Position numbers and translations under genes: made by a program
In this document: positions 1 through 7,367 of the stretch, in pieces
Numbering within the stretch: the first letter of the stretch is position 1
Layout: every line of letters starts with the position of its first letter
Assembly (NCBI GenBank): GCA_038237235.1
Contig: JBBRYW010000122.1
Coordinates: 1-9,619 of the forward strand
Source of the DNA: JBBRYW01 sp038237235
GTDB taxonomy: Bacteria > Actinomycetota > Thermoleophilia > Gaiellales > Gaiellaceae
Direction: 5' to 3'
DNA: 9,619 bases
Notes under the pieces: model-generated
Seen by the model: only the letters and a program-made list of their open reading frames with translations
The model's database searches: none
Told to the model about the DNA's origin: nothing

Positions 1-810
1 ACCACCCTTCGTCATCACGTAGATGATGTCGAAGACCTTGATCACGTTGATGAAGAGCCACACCGTCACGACCGAGAGCGGCAGGCTCAGCAGCGGCAGT
101 TGCACGCGCCGGAAGATCGCCCACTCGTTCGCCCCGTCGGTGCGCGCGGCTTCGATCACCTCCTGCGGGATGCCCTTGATCGCTGCGGACAGCACGACCA
201 TCACAAAGCCGGTCGAAGCCCAGACGTAGCTCATGATGATCGCGTAGTTGACCGTGCTCTCGCGCCCGAGCCAGGAGACCGGTTCGATCCCGAACCCGCC
301 GTGCAGAATCGCGTTCAGGACGCCGATTTTCGGGTCGGGGCTGTAGACGAACAGCCAGATCAGCCCGACAGCGGTCGCAGCAATCGCCATTGGCACGAAG
401 ATGATCGCCTTCATCATCGACTCGTAGCGCACGCGTGTCGTCAGTACGGCGAGCGCGAGCCCGAGGACGAGCGACAGCGTGATGTAGACGACGACCCAGC
501 GGACGTTGTTCGCGAGGGCCCCGGAGGGCGGGAAGTGGCTGCGGTCGAGGAAGTCTGGATCCTGGCTGAGGAGCTCCTTGTAGTTCGCCAGGCCGATCCA
601 GCCGTCGTACACCAGCCCGAGTCCCTGTGAGAAGCTGACCCTGATCGTCGAGATCATTGGGTAGATGATCATCGTCGCGAGCAGCGCGAGCGCCGGGAAG
701 ATGAACAGGAGGCCCTGCAGCGTGTCTTTGCTGGACCGCTCGCCGCCGGCACCGCCCCGCTGCCGCGGCGACCGCTTGGGCATCGTCCCTCCGATCGGCT
801 GTGAGCTCAT
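1..810 (-). CDS. Carbohydrate ABC transporter permease, MalF/AglF type (3' end cut by window)
   Basis: Inner-membrane subunit of a binding-protein-dependent sugar importer. 270 residues are visible and the frame is still open at base 1, so the C-terminus is missing. Hydrophobic segments lie at about residues 31-53, 102-125, 133-155, 188-210 and 240-263, and a sixth helix is expected beyond the edge. The cytoplasmic EAA loop that docks on the ATPase is clear: E220-A-A, G226, then the LP pair at 238-239. The stretch around residues 101-166, including FVPMAIA and FVYSPDP, resembles the alpha-glucoside permease AglF as I remember it. The chosen ATG is preceded by GGAGAGAGC; a second in-frame ATG at 783 follows GGAGGGACG and is almost as good. 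It is the third gene of the operon after the ATPase and binding protein. The substrate cannot be fixed from the sequence. Confidence 0.93.
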   Translation of the reverse strand, partial: MSSQPIGGTMPKRSPRQRGGAGGERSSKDTLQGLLFIFPALALLATMIIYPMISTIRVSFSQGLGLVYDGWIGLANYKELLSQDPDFLDRSHFPPSGALANNVRWVVVYITLSLVLGLALAVLTTRVRYESMMKAIIFVPMAIAATAVGLIWLFVYSPDPKIGVLNAILHGGFGIEPVSWLGRESTVNYAIIMSYVWASTGFVMVVLSAAIKGIPQEVIEAARTDGANEWAIFRRVQLPLLSLPLSVVTVWLFINVIKVFDIIYVMTKGG

Positions 811-834
811 GCTCTCTCCATGCCTTGGGAAAAG

Positions 835-866
835 GGGCGGCGGCTCCGACCAGGCCGCCGCCGCCC
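835..866 (-). terminator. Intercistronic GC stem-loop between binding-protein and permease genes
   Basis: Bases 857-866 and 835-844 are perfect reverse complements, giving a 10-bp all-G/C stem with a 12-nt loop. In the minus-strand transcript it begins about 11 nt after the binding-protein stop codon and is followed by C, four U and CCC. The U-tract is too short for a strong intrinsic terminator, so partial termination or protection of the upstream mRNA from 3' decay is more likely. In many sugar importer operons such structures keep binding-protein mRNA more abundant than permease mRNA. The role here is inferred. Confidence 0.5.
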
Positions 867-876
867 GCGGTCCCTG

Positions 877-2172
877 TTACTTCTTGAACTCCCTGTCGGC
901 CTTCTTCTGGAAGTCGGCCAGGATCTTCTTCGTGTCCTTCGGAGTACGGAAGATCTTCTGCAGGGCTGAGCCCCAGTCGCCACCCAGCGTGCTCGGCAGC
1001 AGGTCGGAGCCGTCGTAGCGCAGCGCGTTCGCGTGCTTGATCTGCAGCGCCTCACCCTTTACCAGCGGGCTCTTGTAGGAGCTGAGCGAGACCGTTTTGT
1101 TCGGTGAGGTGACGGCCCCGGTGGAGACCCAGGTCTTGCCGCCGGCCGCTGACGTGATGTACTTGACGAACTGCTTCACCTCGGCGGAGTCCTTGAAGGC
1201 GACCACGTAATCGCCTCCGAAGACGACCGGGCTTCCGTACTTGGGGTTGATCGTCGGGAACGGGAAGGACTTGATGTCCTTGTTCGGCTTGAGCTTCGTG
1301 TTCGTCTGTTGTGTCGCGATGCCGCCGACGAAGCCGCCCTCCGAGAACATCGCCGCACTAGGCTTCGTGCCGAACACCTTGCCGATCCCGTCCACGAACG
1401 CCGTCCCGAGAGCGTTCTCCAGACCCCCGACGTACTTGTCGCTGAGAATCGTGGTCATGAGTCCGGCCGCTTTCACGACGGACGGGTCAGTGAACTTCGT
1501 CTTCCCCGTGAAGAGGCTCTGGTACTTCGCGGGGCCCGCCGAGCGGATGTAGATGTTCTCGAACCAGTCGGTGAGATTCCAACTGTCCTTGGCTCCCACC
1601 GCCCACGGCGTCGTGCCCTTCCCGCTGATCGTCTTGGTGATGGAAAGGAGCTGCGAAAACGTCTTCGCCGGCTTCACGCCCAACTTCGCAAACGACGGCG
1701 GTCTGTACCAGACGAGGCTCTTGGAGTTGCCCTTCGCCGGGACGCCGTACACCTTCCCCTTGTACGTCACGAGTTGGGTCAGGCCCGGGTCGAAGCGGGC
1801 CTTCAGGTACGACGAGGAGAGGCCGAGCGCACCGCTGTCCTTCAAGGCTCCCTGCTTCGCGAAGCTGAGCAGAATCGCCGGGCTCGGGATGATGGCGATG
1901 TCCGGTGGGTTGCCCGCCGCCAGCTTCGTGCGGAGAGCGGGCTCGTAGTCCCGGTTCGTCTCGTAGTTGATCTTGATGCCGGTCTTCTTCGTGAAGGCAG
2001 CGGTCACCTTCAGGAACGCATCCTTCTCGCTTCCTCCCCAGAGCGACAGGATGCTCACCGATCCAGCGGCCGGCGCGGTGGTCTTCGCGCTACTTCCCTG
2101 GCTCACTGTTGCCGCGAGCGCCGCCACCAACACGGCAACCGCAGCGAGAACGCCAATCCGGCGTTTCGTCAT
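877..2172 (-). CDS. Extracellular solute-binding protein of a carbohydrate ABC importer (family 1)
   Basis: Captures the sugar outside the membrane and delivers it to the permease; 431 residues, normal for the family. The N-terminus is MTKRR followed by a hydrophobic stretch (residues 6-24) and a polar S/A/T segment, as in a Sec signal. There is no lipobox cysteine, and I see no cysteine anywhere in the protein, so it is either released or held by an uncleaved helix. The mature part opens with SILSLWGGSEKDAF (about 40-53). It then has GNPPDIA (87-93), VYGVPAKGNSKSLVWY (141-156) and, near the end, RYDGSDLLP (385-393). These resemble the alpha-glucoside-binding AglE group from memory. The ATG is fixed by an AGGAGGGG site four bases upstream that overlaps the stop codon of the ATPase gene, so the two are tightly coupled. 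Substrate specificity is inferred. Confidence 0.92.
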   Translation of the reverse strand: MTKRRIGVLAAVAVLVAALAATVSQGSSAKTTAPAAGSVSILSLWGGSEKDAFLKVTAAFTKKTGIKINYETNRDYEPALRTKLAAGNPPDIAIIPSPAILLSFAKQGALKDSGALGLSSSYLKARFDPGLTQLVTYKGKVYGVPAKGNSKSLVWYRPPSFAKLGVKPAKTFSQLLSITKTISGKGTTPWAVGAKDSWNLTDWFENIYIRSAGPAKYQSLFTGKTKFTDPSVVKAAGLMTTILSDKYVGGLENALGTAFVDGIGKVFGTKPSAAMFSEGGFVGGIATQQTNTKLKPNKDIKSFPFPTINPKYGSPVVFGGDYVVAFKDSAEVKQFVKYITSAAGGKTWVSTGAVTSPNKTVSLSSYKSPLVKGEALQIKHANALRYDGSDLLPSTLGGDWGSALQKIFRTPKDTKKILADFQKKADREFKK

Positions 2173-2182
2173 CTTTCCCCTC

Positions 2183-3403
<1,221 letters not shown>

Positions 3404-3412
3404 AGCCTGCTT

Positions 3413-3420
3413 CCCTCCTT
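3413..3420 (-). promoter_or_regulatory. Ribosome binding site of the ABC ATPase gene
   Basis: On the minus strand this reads AAGGAGGG, a near-perfect Shine-Dalgarno sequence, nine bases before the GTG at 3403. It decides the start against the longer open frame. Confidence 0.85.
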
Positions 3421-3438
3421 CCCCTATTCGGCGCGCGA

Positions 3439-3467
3439 AGCATACCGGCAAGAGCCGTAGGCAACAC
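3439..3467 (-). promoter_or_regulatory. Possible promoter of the sugar importer operon
   Basis: The minus strand holds TATGCT at 3444-3439, matching four of six bases of a -10 box. Upstream lie TTGCCT (spacing 14) and TGTTGC (spacing 16), both imperfect -35 candidates. A start of transcription near 3432 would leave a leader of about 29 nt containing the strong ribosome site. The short inverted repeat TTCG/CGAA at 3427-3439 lies over that start and could be an operator. All of this is inference from position and weak consensus matches. Confidence 0.3.
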
Positions 3468-3500
3468 GCATTCGTACGCAGGCGTGCCCGCGGCCTGCCG

Positions 3501-3522
3501 GGCGATCGTGACCGGCGCGTCG
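3501..3522 (+). repeat. 22-bp direct repeat, upstream copy
   Basis: Exact copy of bases 3564-3585, 63 bp apart and therefore in the same reading frame. The downstream copy encodes AIVTGAS, the nucleotide-binding loop of the dehydrogenase gene; this upstream copy lies before the chosen start. The flanking bases differ on both sides. Confidence 0.9.
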
Positions 3523-3526
3523 CGGC

Positions 3527-3532
3527 TAACGT
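3527..3532 (+). promoter_or_regulatory. Candidate -10 box for a leaderless dehydrogenase/glycosyltransferase transcript
   Basis: TAACGT fits the TANNNT pattern of actinobacterial -10 boxes and ends eight bases before the GTG at 3541. Transcription would then begin at or next to the start codon. This agrees with the absence of a Shine-Dalgarno sequence before that GTG. No convincing -35 box is visible at normal spacing. Confidence 0.35.
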
Positions 3533-3540
3533 TCCGCGCC

Positions 3541-4293
3541 GTGGGCGCTTTAAGCGGGAAGACGGCGATCGTGACCGGCGCGTCGAGTGGCATCGGCGCC
3601 GCAACCGCCCGCTCGCTTGCCGCAGAGGGAGCGCGGGTCGCTGTCGGCGCCCGCAGGGTCGAGCGACTCGAGCAGCTCGGCGAGGGCTTCGTGCCGATTG
3701 GGCTCGACGTCCTCGATCCGGCGAGCTGCGAGAGGTTCGTCGAGCGCGCCGTCTCGGAGCTAGGCGGCCTCGACATCCTGGTGAACGCGGCGGGACTTGC
3801 CCTCGGGCGGGATCCGTTCACGAGAAGCACCGAAGAGGACGAGGAGGTCGTGCTCGAGACGAACGTCCACGCGCTTCTGCGCATGACGAGGCTTTGCCTT
3901 CCGAACGTCCGCGACGACGGTCACATCGTCAATATCGGCTCGGTCGCGGGTCGGCAGGCCTACGAGAACGGCGCCGTTTACGTGACGTCGAAGTTCGCCG
4001 TGCGCGGTTTCACGTACGCGCTGCGCGAGGATCTGCTCGGCCGGCCGATCCGGATCACGACGGTCGACGCCGGTATGGTCGAGTCGGAGTTTTCGCTCGT
4101 CCGCTTCCGTGGTGACAAGGAAAAGGCAGACGAGGTGTACTCGGACGTCGACCCGCTGACGCCCGTCGACATCGCCGACTGCATCGTCTTCGCCGTCACC
4201 CGACCCCGGCACGTCAACGTCGACGAGATCGTGGTGAAGGCGTTGACGCAGTCGAGCGGGGGCAGAATCCTGCGTCCGGGTCGCTCCACGTGA
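3541..4293 (+). CDS. Short-chain dehydrogenase/reductase, YdfG-like, NADP type
   Basis: Classical Rossmann-fold NAD(P)-dependent oxidoreductase of 250 residues. Counted from the GTG: cofactor loop TGASSGIG (12-19), RR at 38-39 after the second strand (typical of NADP preference), NAAG (82-85), and a complete catalytic set N108, S134, Y147 and K151 in YVTSK. The run NAAGLALG, the segment SEFSLVRFRGDKEKA (182-196) and HVNVDEI (224-230) recall E. coli YdfG, which oxidises L-serine, L-allo-threonine and 3-hydroxy acids. That assignment is from memory, and the substrate here could differ. The GTG at 3541 fits the family N-terminus; an in-frame GTG at 3484 would add 19 residues with a duplicated AIVTGAS. 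Codon 4 is TTA, rare in this window. Its end overlaps the glycosyltransferase start by 4 nt, so both are probably co-translated. Confidence 0.92.
   Translation: MGALSGKTAIVTGASSGIGAATARSLAAEGARVAVGARRVERLEQLGEGFVPIGLDVLDPASCERFVERAVSELGGLDILVNAAGLALGRDPFTRSTEEDEEVVLETNVHALLRMTRLCLPNVRDDGHIVNIGSVAGRQAYENGAVYVTSKFAVRGFTYALREDLLGRPIRITTVDAGMVESEFSLVRFRGDKEKADEVYSDVDPLTPVDIADCIVFAVTRPRHVNVDEIVVKALTQSSGGRILRPGRST
3564..3585 (+). repeat. 22-bp direct repeat, copy inside the dehydrogenase gene
   Basis: Second exact copy of the sequence at 3501-3522. Here it encodes residues 9-15 (AIVTGAS), the start of the NADP-binding loop. Confidence 0.9.
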
Positions 4294-5357
4294 GCCGGAA
4301 CACGCTTCGCGTCGCGATCCTGAGCCCGCCCTGGTTCGCTGTGCCGCCGAGCGGCTATGGCGGAATCGAGTGGGTGGTCTCGCTGCTCGCCGACGGGCTC
4401 GTCGACGCGGGCCACGAGGTCACGCTCTTCGCCTCGGGCGACTCGCACACGAAAGGGAAGCTCGCCGCGATTTTCCCGCGCGCGCCCAGTGAGTGGATCG
4501 GGCGCACGTTCTGGGATCTGCGCCACGCCCTCTCTTGCTACGGGCTGGCAGGAGAGTTCGACATCATCAACGACCACTCGGGCCTCCTCGCAGCCGCCCT
4601 CTCGGGGCTCGTCGCGACGCCCGTCGTCCACACCGTTCACGGGCCGCTCGAGGGAGAGCCCGGGGAGGTGTACGCCGAAGTCGTGCGCGCCGCACCGCGT
4701 CTCCGGTTGATCTCGGTGTCGATGAACCAGCGCAAGCCGTACGAGGAGTTTCCCTGGATCGCCAATTGCCCGAACGCGCTCGAGCTGTCCCTCTACCCGT
4801 GCAAGCCGCACCGCGGTGACTACCTGCTCTTCCTCGGCCGCTTCAGTCCCGACAAGGGCGCTCACCGCGCTGTCGCGGTCGCCACCGAGCTCGGGCTGCC
4901 GCTCAAGCTCGCGGGGAAGATGCAGGAGCCGCAGGAGCAGGAGTACTTCCGAGAGTACGTCGAGCCGCATCTTCGCGACGGCCGCGAGTACCTCGGCGAG
5001 GTCACGCACGGCGAGAAGGTCGAGCTGCTGCAGGACGCGCGCGCGACGCTGTTCCCGATCGAGTGGGAGGAGCCGTTCGGGCTCGTCATGATCGAGTCGA
5101 TGGCGTGTGGCACTCCCGTGATCGCGACGCGCCACGGGGCGGTGCCCGAGGTGATCGAGGACGGCCGCAACGGAATCATTGTCGACAACTACCGAGACAT
5201 GCCGGCCGCGCTCGCGCGGGCCGACGAGCTGGATCCGCTCGAATGCCGCCGCTACGTGGAGGAGAGCTTCTCAGCCGAGCGGATGGTCAGTGACTACGTC
5301 GCCGCCTACGAGGCGGCGATCGCGGCCTCAGCCTCAGCCTCCGCCTCGGCGAGCTGA
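4290..5357 (+). CDS. Glycosyltransferase family 4 (GT-B fold)
   Basis: Retaining glycosyltransferase that moves a sugar from an activated donor to an unknown acceptor; 355 residues, soluble or peripheral, with no membrane helix seen. The N-terminal domain opens with RVAILSPPWF and a glycine-rich loop GYGGIE (22-27), with H117 in HTVHGPLEG. The C-terminal donor domain shows LGRFSPDKG (182-190), with the usual R184 and K189. Its E-x7-E motif is E261 and E269 in EEPFGLVMIE, followed by ACGTPVIAT. The tail is an Ala-Ser repeat (from about 343) outside the fold, encoded by a hexanucleotide repeat that also encodes the end of the exporter gene on the other strand. The GTG start sits in a GTGA overlap with the dehydrogenase stop and has no clear ribosome site, so it probably depends on reinitiation. 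Donor and acceptor are unknown. Confidence 0.92.
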   Translation: MSRNTLRVAILSPPWFAVPPSGYGGIEWVVSLLADGLVDAGHEVTLFASGDSHTKGKLAAIFPRAPSEWIGRTFWDLRHALSCYGLAGEFDIINDHSGLLAAALSGLVATPVVHTVHGPLEGEPGEVYAEVVRAAPRLRLISVSMNQRKPYEEFPWIANCPNALELSLYPCKPHRGDYLLFLGRFSPDKGAHRAVAVATELGLPLKLAGKMQEPQEQEYFREYVEPHLRDGREYLGEVTHGEKVELLQDARATLFPIEWEEPFGLVMIESMACGTPVIATRHGAVPEVIEDGRNGIIVDNYRDMPAALARADELDPLECRRYVEESFSAERMVSDYVAAYEAAIAASASASASAS

Positions 5358-6574
5358 GCGTCGCTCCGCGGAAGGGTTCTCACGTCGCGGCTCGACAGCG
5401 CCGCCAGCGTCACGACCCCGTACGCCGCGGCGGCGACCCAGAACGTGGCCGAGATGCCGATTGCAGCGGCGAGCGGGCCGCCGACCACGAGCCCCAGCGG
5501 AATGAACACGAACGAGCCGAGCGCGTCGTAGGAGCTGACGCGCGAGAGCCGGTCGGCCGGAATGTGCTGCTGAAGTGCCGTGTCCCAGAAGACGCTGAAG
5601 ATCTCGACCCCGACACCCGCGAAGAACGCGGCACCCGCGATCACGGCGACCTGCTTCGTCGCGGCGAGTAACGCGAGTAGAACGGGCACGAAAAACAGCG
5701 CCAGGTTCGCAACGAGCAGGGGGCGCCGCGGACGCAGGCGCAGCGTGACGAGCCCGGCGGCGACCAGCCCAATCGAGTTGCACGCGAGAATCGCACCCCA
5801 TGCGCCGGCGCCGCCGAGCGACTCCTTGGCCACGAGTGGCCCAAGCACGAAAAACGACCCCTGCCAGATCAGGTTGCCGAACGTCGCGCTCGTCACGATC
5901 ACCCAGAGCCAGGTTCGCGAGCGGACCTCGTCCCAGCCCTCGCGCAACTCCGCGAGGAAGCTCCGTCCGGTCGCAGGCTCGCGCGCTGCGGCGATCTGCA
6001 TCCGGCTCAGGAAAGCGGCGCTGACGAGGTAGGTGAGGCCGTCGAAGCCGAGTGCCCACCCCGGCCCGGCCGAGGCGACAAGGGCGCCGCCGCCGGCCGC
6101 CCCGGCGATCAGGACAACGTTCTGGGAGAGGCGCAGGAGCGCGTTTGCCTGCTGTAGCTGCGGGCGCGAGACCGTCTGCGGCACGAGGCCGGTCGACGCG
6201 GGGAAGAAGAACGAAATCGCGATTCCTCGCACCACCTGCGTGACGAGGAGGTGCCACAGCTGCGCGTGGCCGGTGAGAAAGAGAGCCGCAACGATGCCTT
6301 GCATCGCGGCCGAGGTCAGGTCGGTCGAGACGATGACGAGGTTGCGCGGCAGGCGGTCGGCCCAGACCCCGCCGACGAGGACGAGGAAGACCTGCGGTAG
6401 CCAGGACGCGGCGAAGACGAGTCCGAGGTCCGACGCGGATCCGGTCAGCTCAAGCACGGCGAAGGCGAGGGCGATCGGCGCCATCGCGCTGCCGAAGAGC
6501 GACGTGACCCTGCCCAGGAAGAGCAGCCGGAACTCGCGCTCGGCGAGCGGTCCGAGGCGGCCGGCATCGGTCAC
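5306..6574 (-). CDS. MFS transporter, drug/metabolite exporter-like
   Basis: Twelve-helix major facilitator protein of 422 residues, probably a proton-coupled exporter in the cytoplasmic membrane. It has the loop 2-3 signature around G69-V-W-A-D-R74, a central cytoplasmic loop near 191-222, and six helices on either side. The sequence resembles the MFS_3 branch (EntS and macrolide-efflux-like); the substrate is not predictable. The start is a GTG with GCGAGG seven bases upstream, and this ribosome site overlaps the end of the nucleotidyltransferase gene; only 4 nt separate the genes. Longer in-frame starts would run into that gene. The C-terminal tail is a hydrophilic Ala-Glu repeat (about 409-417). 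The last 52 bases overlap the convergent glycosyltransferase gene and no terminator is visible there, so antisense transcription is likely. Confidence 0.9.
   Translation of the reverse strand: MTDAGRLGPLAEREFRLLFLGRVTSLFGSAMAPIALAFAVLELTGSASDLGLVFAASWLPQVFLVLVGGVWADRLPRNLVIVSTDLTSAAMQGIVAALFLTGHAQLWHLLVTQVVRGIAISFFFPASTGLVPQTVSRPQLQQANALLRLSQNVVLIAGAAGGGALVASAGPGWALGFDGLTYLVSAAFLSRMQIAAAREPATGRSFLAELREGWDEVRSRTWLWVIVTSATFGNLIWQGSFFVLGPLVAKESLGGAGAWGAILACNSIGLVAAGLVTLRLRPRRPLLVANLALFFVPVLLALLAATKQVAVIAGAAFFAGVGVEIFSVFWDTALQQHIPADRLSRVSSYDALGSFVFIPLGLVVGGPLAAAIGISATFWVAAAAYGVVTLAALSSRDVRTLPRSDAQLAEAEAEAEAAIAAS
5325..5348. repeat. GCCTCN hexanucleotide repeat coding on both strands
   Basis: Four tandem hexamers (GCCTCA, GCCTCA, GCCTCC, GCCTCG). 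On the plus strand they encode the Ala-Ser tail of the glycosyltransferase, and on the minus strand the Glu-Ala tail of the MFS protein. Gain or loss of a unit would change both tails by two residues without breaking either frame. Confidence 0.9.
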
Positions 6575-6578
6575 CCGG

Positions 6579-7367
6579 TCACCTCGCTTGCACGAGCTCG
6601 ACGTATCGGTTCGCCGCGGCCTCGTCCAGCTCGGCGTCGTCCGTCTCGCTGCGGTACATGGCAAGGGCTCGCGTGATCAGCGGGCGCATCTCCTCGGGGG
6701 CACGCTCGAGCGCCCAGCGAGCGCCCGTCTCCTTCGAGTGGAGGCCGCCCTCGACGAGAGTCGCCCAGATCCGGGAAGCGGTGAGGACGGAGTGGAACTT
6801 CCACGGGATGTCGCGGCACCAGGCTAGATCGCGCAGGAGCGAGTCGGCATTGTCACAATGCGGAACGTCCGGAACGGTGGCGGCGATCGGCGCGCCCGCG
6901 AGGACTACGCCCGCGCCGCGGATCACGGTGAGGTGCGCCGCGAGGTCAGCGTCCTCGCCGCGGCTGCTTGCGACCTCTCCGTCGGCCAGCTGTTCCTCGA
7001 AAACAGCACGCCACTTCTCGCTGTAGTGGAAGTCGAAAGGCGTCGGGTGGGCCCACGGCTTCAGATCGGCCTCGGTCAGAAGGCTGATCTCGACGGGGTA
7101 CGGCGGCTCGCGCGGCCAGGCCTTCGGGGCCGAGCACCGCAGCAGGAGGCGGGCCAGTCGATCTCGCCGATGCGCCGTTGCCCGCTGCCGCATCACCGCC
7201 AGGAGGTCGATGTCACTTCGCTCGGGGTTGAAGCAGCCGAGCACGAGAGAACCGTGGAGGTACACGCCTACGAGGTCGGCTCGGAAGATCGCTGCCAGTC
7301 CGTCCACCAGCTGGTCGACTTGCTCGCGCACCTCGACCGGGGCGTCAGCCCAGCCGTGCTGGGTCAG
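6579..7367 (-). CDS. AadA-like aminoglycoside nucleotidyltransferase (NTP_transf plus DUF4111-type C-domain)
   Basis: Predicted to transfer a nucleotide, usually AMP, to a hydroxyl of a small molecule; 262 residues, the usual length for AadA. Counting from the CTG, it has LHGS (37-40), then SDID with metal-binding D52 and D54. A further acidic residue, E93 in PVEIS, sits where AadA has its catalytic glutamate. The helical C-domain holds RGAGVVLAG, CRDIPWK, LTASRIWATL and GARWALERAPEE, matching the AadA/DUF4111 pattern. The first codons TQHGWADAPVEV look like the N-terminus of relatives, which favours the CTG at 7367. That CTG shares four bases (CTGA) with the stop of the hydrolase gene. The nearest ordinary start is the GTG at 7331, giving 250 residues; the frame is also open to 7535. 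The exporter gene follows 4 nt downstream. Whether the substrate is an aminoglycoside is unknown. Confidence 0.85.
   Translation of the reverse strand: MTQHGWADAPVEVREQVDQLVDGLAAIFRADLVGVYLHGSLVLGCFNPERSDIDLLAVMRQRATAHRRDRLARLLLRCSAPKAWPREPPYPVEISLLTEADLKPWAHPTPFDFHYSEKWRAVFEEQLADGEVASSRGEDADLAAHLTVIRGAGVVLAGAPIAATVPDVPHCDNADSLLRDLAWCRDIPWKFHSVLTASRIWATLVEGGLHSKETGARWALERAPEEMRPLITRALAMYRSETDDAELDEAAANRYVELVQAR

Noticed and set aside
807..821. Tiny ATG...TGA frame (four residues) overlapping the permease start
   Set aside because: The bases are explained by the permease's GGAGAG ribosome site and the spacer; nothing supports a translated leader peptide.
3404..3604. N-terminal extension of the ABC ATPase up to 3604
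   Set aside because: The extension is arginine-rich, crosses the divergent dehydrogenase start, and a strong ribosome site marks the GTG at 3403.
3978..5135. Long minus-strand open frame opposite the dehydrogenase and glycosyltransferase
   Set aside because: Low-complexity R/E/D-rich translation; both plus-strand genes have intact catalytic motifs across the same bases.
5325..5348. CRISPR-like or mobile-element repeat
   Set aside because: The units are only six bases, tandem without spacers and inside two coding tails, so it is a simple microsatellite-type repeat.
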